A stretch of DNA of 64,000 nt from assembly GCF_029714285.1 (NCBI RefSeq), contig NZ_CP121663.1, forward strand, positions 992,001-1,056,000, written 5' to 3'. The position numbers and the translations under genes were made by a program. This stretch comes from Rhizobium sp. CB3090. GTDB lineage: Bacteria; Pseudomonadota; Alphaproteobacteria; Rhizobiales; Rhizobiaceae. Shown here one piece after another: positions 26,636 through 36,049 of the stretch. Position 1 is the stretch's first letter; each line of letters opens with the position of its first letter. The notes below the pieces were generated by a model, which saw nothing but the letters and a program-made list of their open reading frames with translations, searched no databases and was not told the DNA's origin.

Positions 26636-28020
26636 GCGACGTTTCCCCGGTCTTTCTGATCGATGATGACAAGGACTTGTTGAAGGCGACAAAACAAACG
26701 CTTGAACTCGCCGGTTTTTCCGTCTCCGCCTTCCCCTCGGCAGTAGATGCGCTCGGTGCGCTGGACGCCGGTTTTGCCGGCGTGATCGTCTCCGATATCC
26801 GCATGCCGCAGATGGATGGACAGCAGCTCTTCAGCCGCGTGAAAGAGCAGGACGCAGATCTGCCGGTCATCCTGGTCACCGGCCATGGCGATATTCCGAT
26901 GGCGGTCAAGGCGATCCAGGACGGCGCCTATGACTTCATCACCAAACCCTTCGCCACCGACCGGCTGGTGCAAAGCGTGCGGCGGGCAGCGGAAAAGCGC
27001 CGGCTTGTTCTGGAAAACCGCGCCCTCCGTATTGCGGCCGAACAGGCGCAGGGCGATCTGCCCTTGATCGGCCAGACGCCTGCGATGGAACGGCTGCGCC
27101 GAACGCTGCGACAGATCGCGGATACGGACGTCGATGTGCTTGTCACAGGCGAGACCGGCAGCGGCAAGGAAGTGGTCGCAAGCCTCCTGCATCGCTGGAG
27201 CCGACGCGCGAAGGGCAATTTCGTGGCGCTCAATTGCGGCGCGCTGCCGGAGACAGTCATTGAAAGCGAGCTTTTCGGCCACGAGCCCGGCGCCTTTACC
27301 GGCGCGCAGAAGAAGCGTGTCGGCCGCATCGAACATGCCAGCGCCGGTACGCTGTTTCTGGATGAAATCGAGAGCATGCCGCCGGCAGTGCAGGTGCAGA
27401 TGCTGCGTGTTCTGGAAATGCGGGAGGTAACTCCGCTCGGCACCAACGAGGTGCGCCCGGTCGACCTTCGCGTGGTGGCAGCCGCAAAAGTCGATCTCGG
27501 CGACCCGCGCCAGCGCGGCGACTTCCGTGAAGATCTCTATTACCGCCTAAACGTCGTCACCATATCCATCCCGCCACTACGCGACCGGCGGGATGATATC
27601 CCCCTGCTCTTCGGTTATTTCGCTGACCGCGCCGCCAACCGCTTCAAGCGCGAAGTTCCCGCCATTTCAGCCGTTATCCGGCATCGTCTGCAGAGCCACG
27701 ATTGGCCAGGCAATGTTCGCGAACTCTCGCATTTTGCTGAGCGTTTCGTTCTCGGCCTGGAAGGGGCGGCGGAGCCGAAGACAAACGAAATCCTCTCCGC
27801 CGATGCGTCACTACCCCTGCCCGCCCGCGTCGAGCGCTACGAAGCCGAAGTCATCCGCGAGACTCTTGCCCAAAACGGCGGCGATGTCCGCAGCACGATC
27901 GAGGCCCTCGGCATCCCACGGAAGACCTTCTACGACAAGCTCCAGCGCCATGGCATCGTCAGGGGAGATTTTGCGGGTTTAGACGGAGAAGAGCGGCGCA
28001 CGCGCATGGGTGATCAATAG
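26632..28020 (+). CDS. dctD: sigma-54 response regulator DctD
   Basis: A 462-aa activator with three domains: receiver (1-125, phospho-acceptor D55 in [10 protein letters not shown] in FITKPF), AAA+ ATPase (about 145-380; Walker A GETGSGKE, sigma-54 contact loop GAFTGA, Walker B TLFLDEIE) and a Fis-like helix-turn-helix at the end ([20 protein letters not shown]). ATP hydrolysis remodels sigma-54 holoenzyme at the dctA promoter. Starts within dctB by ATGA overlap, so the two are made together. Confidence 0.95.
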   Translation: MSDVSPVFLIDDDKDLLKATKQTLELAGFSVSAFPSAVDALGALDAGFAGVIVSDIRMPQMDGQQLFSRVKEQDADLPVILVTGHGDIPMAVKAIQDGAYDFITKPFATDRLVQSVRRAAEKRRLVLENRALRIAAEQAQGDLPLIGQTPAMERLRRTLRQIADTDVDVLVTGETGSGKEVVASLLHRWSRRAKGNFVALNCGALPETVIESELFGHEPGAFTGAQKKRVGRIEHASAGTLFLDEIESMPPAVQVQMLRVLEMREVTPLGTNEVRPVDLRVVAAAKVDLGDPRQRGDFREDLYYRLNVVTISIPPLRDRRDDIPLLFGYFADRAANRFKREVPAISAVIRHRLQSHDWPGNVRELSHFAERFVLGLEGAAEPKTNEILSADASLPLPARVERYEAEVIRETLAQNGGDVRSTIEALGIPRKTFYDKLQRHGIVRGDFAGLDGEERRTRMGDQ

Positions 28021-28072
28021 GGTGCTGTGACACTTCATCAACAAACAATCTGGCAGTCACCCGACCTCAACG

Positions 28073-28091
28073 GCAGGGTATTCGACCCTGC
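28073..28091 (+). terminator. possible weak terminator after dctBD
   Basis: Arms GCAGGGT and ACCCTGC with a 5-base loop, 53 bp after the dctD stop codon. No T-run follows, so at best it is an inefficient terminator or a 3'-end stabiliser. Confidence 0.35.
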
Positions 28092-28190
28092 GACAAAACC
28101 GCCATGCCGGGCGCCATTCGCACCCGTCAGGAACTCATCCTCCACCTAAACGTTACCGACCCTGTGGCCAACAAATATGAGAGTTGTGCC

Positions 28191-29336
28191 GTGGTCGATG
28201 ATCAGCATCTCGCTCAGAAAGACAACCAGACCGAACCTCGGATTGAGCGTATCCGTCCAGGCGATAATCAGCAGATTGACCGGACGGAGGAAAAACGTCC
28301 GTCTTTTGTCCGCCGTCATCCTTTCTGGATCTTGCTCGGCATCCTGGCTATCGCTGCCCTTGTCGCTGCCGCATGGCTCGTCTGGCAGATCTATTTTCAT
28401 CCCTATGAATCGACGGACGATGCCTTCGTCGATGCGCGCAGCTTCGCGCTCGCCATGAAGGTTTCCGGCTACGTCACCGATGTTCCGGTGACCGACAATC
28501 AGCATGTCCGGACCGGCGATGTGATCTTGAAGATCGATCCGCGCGACTATCAGATCACTCTCGACGAAGCCAAGGGACAGGTGAATGTGGCCGCAGCCGC
28601 TGTACAAAGCGCCAATGCCCAGATCGAAGCCGCAGGCGCCGCGATCGAAGTCGCAAAGGCTCAGCAGAATTCAGCGGCAGCAGCACTGCAGTACGCGCAG
28701 CAGGAAGCCGCGCGCCAACAGCAACTGGTCAAGAGCGGGTCAGGCAGCGTGCAGGCGGTGCAGCAGGCGGCCTCGACCCTGCAGCAGAGCCAGGCGAGCC
28801 TGGTGCAGGCCGAGGCAAACATAACTTCGGCGCAAAAGAACAAGGCAGTTGCCGAAGCCCAGAAGGCGAGTGCCGCCGCCAGTCTGAGCCAGGCTCAGGC
28901 ACAGGCCGAAGAAGCGCAGCAGAACCTCAAATATACGACGATCGTCGCAGCCCAACCAGGCCGTGTCGTCCGCCTTACCGGTGCCAAAGGGCAGTATATC
29001 GAAGCGGGACAGGCAATCTCGATGTTCGTCCCCGACGATATCTGGATCACCGCGAATTTCAAGGAAACGCAGCTGACCGACATGCGACCAGGCCAGCCGG
29101 TTGATGTCACGATCGACGCCTATCCGGATCACAAGCTGCACGGCAGGGTCGCTTCGATCCAACCGGGCTCCGGCACGGCGTTCTCATTGCTTCCCGCTGA
29201 GAACGCAACCGGCAACTATGTGAAAGTCACCCAACGCGTGCCGGTGAAGATCGTCGTTGACAATTGGCCGGCAGATGTCGCGATCGGCCCGGGCATGTCG
29301 GTGGTCCCCACGGTCACCGTCCGACCGAGGCATTGA
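28191..29336 (+). CDS. EmrA/HlyD-type adaptor of MFS multidrug pump
   Basis: About 381 aa. A polar N-terminus, one membrane anchor (about 45-67) and then the adaptor body: lipoyl half VSGYVTDVPVTDNQHVRTGD, a long Ala/Gln-rich coiled-coil hairpin (about 130-240) and IVAAQPGRVVRLTGAKGQYI. It bridges the MFS pump encoded 2 bp downstream to an outer-membrane channel. GTG 28191 is preferred; an ATG at 28104 would add 29 residues of non-family sequence. Neither start has a strong ribosome site. Confidence 0.85.
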   Translation: MVDDQHLAQKDNQTEPRIERIRPGDNQQIDRTEEKRPSFVRRHPFWILLGILAIAALVAAAWLVWQIYFHPYESTDDAFVDARSFALAMKVSGYVTDVPVTDNQHVRTGDVILKIDPRDYQITLDEAKGQVNVAAAAVQSANAQIEAAGAAIEVAKAQQNSAAAALQYAQQEAARQQQLVKSGSGSVQAVQQAASTLQQSQASLVQAEANITSAQKNKAVAEAQKASAAASLSQAQAQAEEAQQNLKYTTIVAAQPGRVVRLTGAKGQYIEAGQAISMFVPDDIWITANFKETQLTDMRPGQPVDVTIDAYPDHKLHGRVASIQPGSGTAFSLLPAENATGNYVKVTQRVPVKIVVDNWPADVAIGPGMSVVPTVTVRPRH

Positions 29337-29337
29337 C

Positions 29338-30942
29338 ATGAGCGGCGCAAATACGACGTCCGGCGGAGCAGCCGCATCCCCCGCGGGCGCCACCAATCCA
29401 TGGCTGATCGCAGTCGTGGTCTCGCTTGCGACCTTCATGGAGGTATTGGACACGACGATCGCCAATGTGGCGCTGCGTTACATTTCGGGCGGTCTCGCAG
29501 TCAGCGCGGATCAGGCCTCCTGGGTGGTTACGACCTATCTCGTTTCCAATGCAACCATATTGGTGGCCAGCAGCTTCATCGCCGAACGATATGGCAGGCG
29601 TCGCTTCTATCTCGTTTGCCTTGCGACCTTCACGATCGCCTCCATTCTTTGCGGGCTGGCATGGAATCTTCAATCGCTTCTTATCTTTCGCATGATCCAG
29701 GGATTTGCCGGCGGCGGCATGGTGCCCACGTCGCAGGCGATCCTTGCCGATTCATTTCCGCCAGCCAAACGCGGCCAGGCGTTCGCGATGTTCGGGGTCG
29801 CCGTCGTGGTGGCGCCCGTGGTCGGTCCGACGCTCGGCGGCTATCTCTCGGATAATTTCTCCTGGCACTGGTGTTTCCTGATCAACGGTCCAGTGGGTGT
29901 CTTTGCCTTCATCCTCGTCTATTTTCTGGTGGAGAAGTCGCAGGAAATGCGCCGAAAACGGCAGGAGCTTCGCAGGCAGGGCGTCCGCTTCGATCTCATC
30001 GGCTTCCTGCTTGTCGCGTCATTTCTCGGTTCGCTCGAACTGGTTCTCGATCGCGGTCAGACGGAAGACTGGTTCGATTCGAATTTCATTATCGCCATGA
30101 CAGCGCTTTGTGTCCTGTCCTTTGCCCTGGCAACTCCTTGGGTGCTGACGAAATCCAATCCGATCATCGACGGTCGGCTCGGAACCAAGCAGTTCGGATC
30201 CTGCTTTATCGTCATGATGGCAACCGGTGCGATCCTCATCGCAACGACGCAATTCCTTCCGCAGGTTCTGCAGCAGGACTACCGATATACTGCCACCTGG
30301 GCCGGCCTGGCGCTGTCGCCGGGCGGCCTGGTCACCATGGTCATGATGTTCGTTGCCGGTCGCCTGACTACGGTGGTCCAGCCGAAATACATGATCGCAA
30401 CTGGTGCATTGATCATTGCAGGCTCGATGTGGTGGCTGACCCAGCTCAGTCCCGGCCTCAATTTCGCATTCTTCGTCTTGTCGCGCCTATATATCGGATT
30501 GGGCCTGCCGCTGATCTTCATCGCGATCACCTCGGCCTCGTATTATGGCCTGAGACCGGACCAGACCAATCAGGCCTCCGCTATGATCAATGCAGCGCGC
30601 AATATCGGCGGCTCGATCGGCGTCTGCATCGCCTTGAACGTTCTGGCGCATCGCCAGCAATGGCACCAAAGCCGGCTGGTCGAACACATAGTCCCGTCAT
30701 CGCCGGCCTACCACGAAACCCTTCAGACCATGTCGCGCTATTTTGCGCAAAAAGGCGCGACCATGGCCGACGCGCAATCGCAGGCAACGGCGTGGATCGG
30801 ACAACAGGTGCAGATGCAATCGAGCTATCTGGCCTATATCGACGTGTTCTACGTGCTGACGATGATCGCGCTCTCGGCAATCCCGCTTGCCCTGATCCTC
30901 AGCAATGTCGAACTCGGAGAAGGCGGCGGCGGGATGCACTGA
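29338..30942 (+). CDS. EmrB-type MFS drug exporter (DHA2 family)
   Basis: A 534-aa proton antiporter with about 14 membrane segments. Motif D1 MEVLDTTIANVAL is near 32-44, motif A appears as ERYGRRRFY, and the antiporter motif C as AVVVAPVVGPTLGG. ATG 29338 follows the adaptor stop by one base and has GAGG upstream, so the pair is co-translated. DHA2-EmrAB systems expel hydrophobic drugs, uncouplers and, in plant-associated bacteria, phenolics or flavonoids; the substrate here is not determined. Confidence 0.9.
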   Translation: MSGANTTSGGAAASPAGATNPWLIAVVVSLATFMEVLDTTIANVALRYISGGLAVSADQASWVVTTYLVSNATILVASSFIAERYGRRRFYLVCLATFTIASILCGLAWNLQSLLIFRMIQGFAGGGMVPTSQAILADSFPPAKRGQAFAMFGVAVVVAPVVGPTLGGYLSDNFSWHWCFLINGPVGVFAFILVYFLVEKSQEMRRKRQELRRQGVRFDLIGFLLVASFLGSLELVLDRGQTEDWFDSNFIIAMTALCVLSFALATPWVLTKSNPIIDGRLGTKQFGSCFIVMMATGAILIATTQFLPQVLQQDYRYTATWAGLALSPGGLVTMVMMFVAGRLTTVVQPKYMIATGALIIAGSMWWLTQLSPGLNFAFFVLSRLYIGLGLPLIFIAITSASYYGLRPDQTNQASAMINAARNIGGSIGVCIALNVLAHRQQWHQSRLVEHIVPSSPAYHETLQTMSRYFAQKGATMADAQSQATAWIGQQVQMQSSYLAYIDVFYVLTMIALSAIPLALILSNVELGEGGGGMH

Positions 30943-30980
30943 AGGGTCAAGACATCTTTGTTAAGCCTTGCGTCGAACCA

Positions 30981-33050
30981 TTATGAGTTGCCGGAGCCAG
31001 CGGGTGTTCGCTTCGGGGCCGAGAATATAGGAGAGAACAGGTAGCTGAGCCTTTTCGACGTCGCGGCCGTGATATGATCGGCATCCTTATAGAGCGGCAT
31101 GCCGTCCTGTGTCGCATCGCAATGTCCATCGTGGCAGATCGCTGGCAACGGGTCGACGATATCAGCCCCATATTTAGCCGCAAGGCGGGTCAGAATGGCG
31201 CGCGGCAATGCCTGGCGTTTCGCAACGTAATCCCATGGCGGGGCAACATCCGTCGATGTCTTGGTCATCACGGCCTTGGCGACGGCTTCCGGCATGTAGC
31301 GGCCCATTTCCGGCACATCCATGACCAACACGACTTTGGTTCCCTGCCGCGTCAGCTCGGCCATCAGGCGGTCAAGGGATTCCGTCACCGGCGCGGATTT
31401 GTCCTGCAATGGCGGCGGCACCGATGGATCGAAGTAGACGCCCTCATGCGGCAACTCGGCGTCATACACATATTTCGGCCAATAGGCGATCAGAAACACC
31501 AGTGGAATATGCCTCGATGCGACGAGATCGCGAACCGCGGCGTTGAAGTCGCCGCATCGCTTCACATCACCACGGGCTGGAAGCTGTGCGTCCGGCAATG
31601 GCGGACATGAGGCGTGCCCTGCAAACAGACCGGAAACACCGGCCTGTTTCGCTGCCCCATCGATCGCCGGAGACATGGCTCCGGAATGCGAATCCCCCCA
31701 TACGAGAAAGGCAGGAGCACCCGTTCCTTCGGCGCCGAGCGGGCAAAGCTTTCCGGCACGGATGTCGGAGAGAGACGGACCTGTCGTGTCGGAGTCTGCA
31801 AAGCACGGCGGCACACCGAAGCGGCTGATGTCGTATGTCGCGGCATAGACTTTCTGCACATCGGCCGGGAGGCGGCTCGGCACGCCGCTGTCGTGAATGA
31901 CATAGCTGCCAAATCCGATCATGACGACCATGACCGCCACTGCTGCCGCAAACAAAGGTCTTCGGCCCAGGCGGCTGCTGCGGCCGCGAAACGGCCGTTC
32001 GATGAACCGCCACGAAAATGCTGCAAGACCGAGCGAGGCGAAGACGATCAAGCCGCCCTGAACCGGGGAAAGCTCGCGGCCGAGGATTTCGCGGCTGAAG
32101 ACGATGATCGGCCAATGCCAGAGATAGAGGGAATAGGAAATCAGCCCGGCGATCACCATCGGTCTCGCCCGCAGCGCCCGTCCGGCCAACCCATATTCAG
32201 CGCCTGCATAGATTATCAGAGCCGCACCGAAACAGGGCAGCAAAGCGGCCGGGCCGGGAAACAGGGTATGGTCGGTGAAACCGAACACGGCGATGACGAT
32301 CAGGATTATGCCCAGAGCTGCCAGGCTTTCCCGCACCATAGGCCGGCCCGGCCTCGGTATCACATTGAAAGCCAGCAAAGCGCCGAGCAGCAATTCCCAA
32401 GCGCGGAACTGGAGCAAATAGAACGCCGCTACAGGCGTGCGGAATACCGTCCAGGTAGTCGCTGCGAAGGAAGCGATCAACAGGCCAAGCAGAATGTGTA
32501 CCGTATATCGCCGCGCAAACCGGCTGATCGCCAACAGCAGCAGCGGAAACAGGATATAGAACTGCTCCTCGACCGCGAGCGACCAGGTATGCAGCAGCGG
32601 TTTCAACTGCGCACCGATGTCGAAATAGCCGCTTTCCTTCTCGAATTGGATGTTCGAGGTAAACAATGCGGCGGCCTTCAGGCTGTGGGCGAAATACTCC
32701 AGTTCGACCGGCATCAGAAGCAGCCAAGCCGCAACAGCCGAAGCCGCGAGAACGGCAAAGAGCGCAGGAAAAATTCGCCGCACTCGCCGCTCGTAGAAGC
32801 GCAAAATGCTGAAATCGCCTTCCGCGATTTCACCCGAGATCAGCGAGGCCATCAGGAACCCGGAAATGACGAAGAAAACATCGACGCCAACGAAGCCACC
32901 GCTGAATCCCGGGATGCCAGCGTGATAAAGCACGACAGGCAGGATCGCCAATGCGCGAAGCCCGTCGATGTCAGCTCGATATTTTAGGTGGCCTGGGGCA
33001 AGGCGGTGTACGAACTCCGTAGGGGAGTTACGCAATAATATAAGATTCAA
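30981..33050 (-). CDS. acyltransferase-3 / SGNH surface-polysaccharide O-acyltransferase
   Basis: A 689-aa membrane enzyme of the OafA/YrhL type. The N-terminal acyltransferase-3 domain has about ten membrane segments and the motifs DGLRALAILPVVLYHAG (near 30-46), FFVISGFLM and EEQFYILFPLLLL. The periplasmic C-terminal SGNH domain carries VWGDSHSG and, near the end, DADHIT with the catalytic Asp-His. Such proteins acetylate or otherwise acylate LPS O-antigen, exopolysaccharide or Nod-factor-like glycans. The start (TTG 33050) is uncertain because no ATG precedes the first conserved segment. Convergent with the MFS gene. Confidence 0.87.
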   Translation of the reverse strand: MNLILLRNSPTEFVHRLAPGHLKYRADIDGLRALAILPVVLYHAGIPGFSGGFVGVDVFFVISGFLMASLISGEIAEGDFSILRFYERRVRRIFPALFAVLAASAVAAWLLLMPVELEYFAHSLKAAALFTSNIQFEKESGYFDIGAQLKPLLHTWSLAVEEQFYILFPLLLLAISRFARRYTVHILLGLLIASFAATTWTVFRTPVAAFYLLQFRAWELLLGALLAFNVIPRPGRPMVRESLAALGIILIVIAVFGFTDHTLFPGPAALLPCFGAALIIYAGAEYGLAGRALRARPMVIAGLISYSLYLWHWPIIVFSREILGRELSPVQGGLIVFASLGLAAFSWRFIERPFRGRSSRLGRRPLFAAAVAVMVVMIGFGSYVIHDSGVPSRLPADVQKVYAATYDISRFGVPPCFADSDTTGPSLSDIRAGKLCPLGAEGTGAPAFLVWGDSHSGAMSPAIDGAAKQAGVSGLFAGHASCPPLPDAQLPARGDVKRCGDFNAAVRDLVASRHIPLVFLIAYWPKYVYDAELPHEGVYFDPSVPPPLQDKSAPVTESLDRLMAELTRQGTKVVLVMDVPEMGRYMPEAVAKAVMTKTSTDVAPPWDYVAKRQALPRAILTRLAAKYGADIVDPLPAICHDGHCDATQDGMPLYKDADHITAATSKRLSYLFSPIFSAPKRTPAGSGNS

Positions 33051-33272
33051 ACTTATTCTCCGAAAGCCACGAGGTTCTGGGGCTGGCCTGGCCCGGCTAA
33101 GCTGTTATAGCGGTGAGCTGACGTAAGGCTGAAAAACTACCCGGTTACGACTTAAGTCCGGCCTCTATTCGTCTTGTTCAGCCGCATAGCTGCGGTTTAA
33201 GTGATGTCGGCGGGTTGCAAGAGAGACCTGATCGCTTTTGATGAGCGGGGTCGGCGAGGAGAATGAAGCAGG

Positions 33273-33857
33273 ATGACGGACATTACGCTCCGCAACGTGG
33301 TTAAACGTGTGGCGCTTCTGAACCTCGGCTATTTCTGTGTCGAGTTTGTGGTGGCTCTGTCCATCGGTTCGGTGTCGCTCTTTGCCGACAGCGTCGATTT
33401 TCTGGAAGACGCGTCAGTCAATCTCCTGATCCTGATGGCGCTCGGCTGGAGCGCCCGCAACCGCGCCCGCGTCGGCATGGCTCTTGCCGTAATCCTGCTG
33501 GTTCCCGGACTGGCGACCGTCTGGACCGCTTGGCAGAAATTTATGACGCCGGTTGCGCCGGATCCGCTGCCGCTATCACTGGCGGGGCTTGGCGCATTCG
33601 CCGTCAATCTCTCTTGCGCCATGATGCTGGTTCGCTTTCGCAAGCATAGCGGCAGCCTTACCCGAGCCGCATTTCTCTCCGCCCGCAACGATGTGCTTGC
33701 CAATATCGCCATCATCGCAGCGGGTCTTGTGACCGCATTTGTCTGGACGTCCGCCTGGCCGGACCTGATCGTCGGCCTCGCCATCGCCGCCATGAACGCC
33801 GACGCGGCACGCGAGGTCTGGACAGCGGCCAGGGGCGAGCATAGCGCAGCCGCCTGA
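33273..33857 (+). CDS. CDF-like cation transporter, membrane domain only
   Basis: A 194-aa protein with five to six membrane segments. VALSIGSVSLFADSVDFLED matches helix 2 of cation diffusion facilitators, with the metal-site Asp residues of the FADSxxxLxD pattern. ARNDVLANIAIIAAG matches helix 5, where an Asn-Asp pair replaces the usual His/Asp-x-x-x-Asp. The cytoplasmic C-terminal domain of typical CDF proteins is missing, so the gene is short (usual length about 300). A GAGGAGAATG stretch upstream supports the start. It may still move Zn2+ or Co2+, or be a divergent relative. Confidence 0.7.
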   Translation: MTDITLRNVVKRVALLNLGYFCVEFVVALSIGSVSLFADSVDFLEDASVNLLILMALGWSARNRARVGMALAVILLVPGLATVWTAWQKFMTPVAPDPLPLSLAGLGAFAVNLSCAMMLVRFRKHSGSLTRAAFLSARNDVLANIAIIAAGLVTAFVWTSAWPDLIVGLAIAAMNADAAREVWTAARGEHSAAA

Positions 33858-33893
33858 GACGGCCTGCTATGCCGCTCGGTTGGGATGCTGCCC

Positions 33894-35522
33894 TTAGACG
33901 CCCGATGCTCGGGCGATGCTCGTCTGCGATGCCAATTGCGCGGCCATGCCAGCGGTTCGATCCAAAACCGTCATAGCCTGCGAGATCATGCAGTTCAGCG
34001 CATCGACGCTCTCAGAAGCTTGCACGATCAGCGGCGCACTCAGGCATATCCTCAGGGCGCTTGCGGGCATGTCACCGAAATCGGCGCAGCGAACAGGCTG
34101 ACCGAGACGCACCGGTGCAAGGCCGCTCTGCTCGGCGGCCAGGTTCTTGTAGACTGCGGCGGTCTCTGTCGCCGTCAGGATGCCGCCCCGATGGGGATTG
34201 TGCAGATAGAACGAAAAGATCGAAGGCATTTCATCCCAGCGGGCCGCATGCGATCTTCCCCATAAACGGTTCCGGTCTATCGGCCGACTGTCAAGCAGCT
34301 CAAATGCGCCGTCCCGCTTGAGCCGCTCACCGACCGCCTCGGCGAAGGCGGAGAGCACTGCAATCACCTTTTCCTCAGGCATGCTGATGAAGCGCTCGAG
34401 TTCGAACAGCGCCGCCTTCCATCGCAGCAGGAGGCCGAAATTAGCGTGATCCGTCAACACGTCCCGCGCCACCCAACCTTCCGGCCAATCCGCTTTGGCG
34501 CAATAATCGGCAAGCGCCAGCGGCAAAGGCCGCTGCTTCAGGCGATCAGACATTTGCGGCGGACAGAGCAGCGCTCCACTAAAAATCGGACCGGCCAGGA
34601 ATTTGGAGCCGGTGACCGCCACCAGAAAGCCCTGGGCCAGATAGGCGCGGATCGTGGCCGCGGAAACGCGAAACTGGCAGGCATCGATCATGATATCGAG
34701 CATGGCGCCGAAGCGCTCTTTCAGGCGAAAGACCGTTTCGAGGCCTGGTGCCAGCAGACTGGTCTTGGAAACGTCCGTGACGACCAAAAGGCATCTGAGT
34801 TCAGCCGCGCGAGCAAGTTCGATCAGCCCTCTCAATTCCGATTCTATCTCTTCATCGCTCCGTAGCGTGCCGTCGGCATTGCGCACTGCGACCGTAGCAT
34901 TTCGCGTGGCGTGTCCGGGGCTCAGTTCCTCGCCTTTGGCAACGGGGCGATTGTTGCTGACGCGGCTCATGAAATGGCGGCCGGATGCGGCGGTCATCAC
35001 CCCGCTCCCGGTCTCGTTGCCCATCAGCGTGATGGTCATCAAGGTCCGATCGTCCTGGCGGGCCAGCAGCGCCGCGGCGAAGAGATGGATATCGGTGCCG
35101 GATGTGGCCATGATGGCATCCACCTGCGACGATCCTGAGCTCTGATCGAGACCGAGCAGACGCAGCAGTTTCGCCCGCATACGCGCGATCTCCCGAGCGT
35201 AGATGTCGGCCGCAGGCCGCGTTTCCATTTCCTGCAAAAGACCCGCATGATAGGCGCCGACCGCCGCGAAAGCTGGCGCGGAAATGGTCGATGCCGTCGA
35301 GGAGCCGAAGGCTAGGTCCTGCGGCCGGGGCGATGGGCCGTGGCCATACATGTTGAGGCCAGTCGCCGATTCGCATTCCAATCTCTCGTCTCCGCCGGAG
35401 ATCAGGCAGTTGAGAAGTGCGTCCCAGCCCTTGTCAGTCGGCTTCAACGGCCCGCCTGCGGTCTCAGCCAATTTGCCGCTCGGGGCAAGGCCGTGGGCGT
35501 CGTCGTCAAAGGTCTTCAGCAT
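33894..35522 (-). CDS. PLP-dependent fold-type I enzyme of unknown function
   Basis: A 542-aa protein with features of fold-type I pyridoxal-phosphate enzymes: ATSGTDIHLFAAALLA near 138-153 (phosphate-binding turn), DACQFRVSAATI as the Asp that contacts the pyridine nitrogen, and VTGSKFLAGPIFSGALL with the probable Schiff-base lysine, in the SxHK-like context of cysteine-desulfurase or aminotransferase class V proteins. The N- and C-terminal regions are not recognised. AGAGGA lies about ten bases before the ATG. It stands alone, downstream of the terminator of the small RNA at 35692-35848. Substrate cannot be predicted. Confidence 0.65.
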   Translation of the reverse strand: MLKTFDDDAHGLAPSGKLAETAGGPLKPTDKGWDALLNCLISGGDERLECESATGLNMYGHGPSPRPQDLAFGSSTASTISAPAFAAVGAYHAGLLQEMETRPAADIYAREIARMRAKLLRLLGLDQSSGSSQVDAIMATSGTDIHLFAAALLARQDDRTLMTITLMGNETGSGVMTAASGRHFMSRVSNNRPVAKGEELSPGHATRNATVAVRNADGTLRSDEEIESELRGLIELARAAELRCLLVVTDVSKTSLLAPGLETVFRLKERFGAMLDIMIDACQFRVSAATIRAYLAQGFLVAVTGSKFLAGPIFSGALLCPPQMSDRLKQRPLPLALADYCAKADWPEGWVARDVLTDHANFGLLLRWKAALFELERFISMPEEKVIAVLSAFAEAVGERLKRDGAFELLDSRPIDRNRLWGRSHAARWDEMPSIFSFYLHNPHRGGILTATETAAVYKNLAAEQSGLAPVRLGQPVRCADFGDMPASALRICLSAPLIVQASESVDALNCMISQAMTVLDRTAGMAAQLASQTSIARASGV

Positions 35523-35691
35523 GCGGAAACATTCCTCTTACAGTCCTGAAATCGAAGCGTTGAGCGCCACGATCTCCATATCGCCCACAGGATGGTTTCG
35601 GGCATGGAACATTAGGACAAATAAGATGGAGCGAAGCTGACTTGCTGATGGATAGAGATGACGGCGAGCGCGGCGCTGCCTTGGCTTCAAA

Positions 35692-35729
35692 CGAAAAAGC
35701 CTGCCGCGGGAGGAGGTGCGGCAGGCTTT
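35692..35729 (-). terminator. terminator of the small RNA (hairpin 4)
   Basis: Arms AAAGCCTGCCGC (35696-35707) and GCGGCAGGCTTT (35718-35729) form a perfect 12-bp stem around a ten-base loop with CCTCCTCCC on the minus strand. Five T residues follow on that strand. The same structure serves as regulatory loop and terminator. Confidence 0.87.
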
Positions 35730-35848
35730 CGTAAAGAACCGAACAGTAGCTGGGAGGAGGAGTGCTACTGTTCCCGCAGAAGACCTTGGGAGGAGGAGTA
35801 GGTCATCTGCATCACGAAGGGATGCGGGAGGAGGTGCACCGCTTCGAT
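35692..35848 (-). ncRNA. cuckoo/CcsR-type small RNA with four anti-Shine-Dalgarno hairpins
   Basis: Four consecutive hairpins on the minus strand, in transcript order: 35846-35815 (11-bp arms with one mismatch), 35810-35776 (11-bp arms with one mismatch), 35773-35741 (10 bp perfect) and 35729-35696 (12 bp perfect). Each loop contains CCTCCTCCC, the complement of an extended Shine-Dalgarno; outer loops read ACCTCCTCCC and the two inner ones ACTCCTCCTCCCA. Stems differ in sequence while loops are conserved, which indicates selection on structure plus loop. The last hairpin is followed by five T residues and acts as the terminator. This matches the cuckoo family of alphaproteobacteria (CcsR1-4 of Rhodobacter), which also lies next to a DUF1127 gene. 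Paired hairpins may be processed into separate RNAs. Confidence 0.87.
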
Positions 35849-35854
35849 AGATAC

Positions 35855-35860
35855 ATCATA
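35855..35860 (-). promoter_or_regulatory. candidate -10 element of the small RNA
   Basis: TATGAT on the minus strand. A start about seven bases later would fall near 35848, just before the first hairpin stem at 35846. No good -35 is visible, so the RNA may instead be cut from a longer transcript starting ahead of the DUF1127 gene. Confidence 0.45.
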
Positions 35861-35970
35861 CTTTTTATTTGCTCAGTTCATAGGCATTTCTTTGCAGGGC
35901 AGCCATGCGTTATGCGAAAAGCGGGACGCTACACCGGGATCCTCACTGGAAATATGCGAGCCCGCCTGCG

Positions 35971-36014
35971 GAAAACGCAAAACAAAAGCGCCCGCTCGGG
36001 AGGAAGCAGGCGCT
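35971..36014 (-). terminator. terminator-like hairpin of the DUF1127 gene with partial loop motif
   Basis: Arms AGCGCC (35987-35992) and GGCGCT (36009-36014), extended inside by GCT/AGC after one mismatch; the minus strand continues TTTTGTTTTGCGTTTT. The loop reads TCCTCCC, a shorter form of the motif in the downstream hairpins. It lies 36 bp after the DUF1127 stop codon. Read-through past it would reach the four-hairpin RNA. Confidence 0.75.
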
Positions 36015-36049
36015 GACGAAAAGTCGAAGTTTGATGGCGTTGTGAGCCG

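Noticed and set aside
28104..28190. Upstream ATG start for the EmrA-like adaptor
   Set aside because: The added 29 residues do not resemble adaptor N-termini and there is no ribosome site; kept only as an alternative.
31614..32987. 457-codon open frame on the plus strand
   Set aside because: Antisense to the acyltransferase gene, whose motifs are clear; low-complexity Arg/Gln/Ala composition.
35700..35846. CRISPR-like array from regularly spaced GGGAGGAGG
   Set aside because: Repeats are only 9-10 bp, each sits in the loop of its own hairpin, and the flanks are paired arms rather than spacers.
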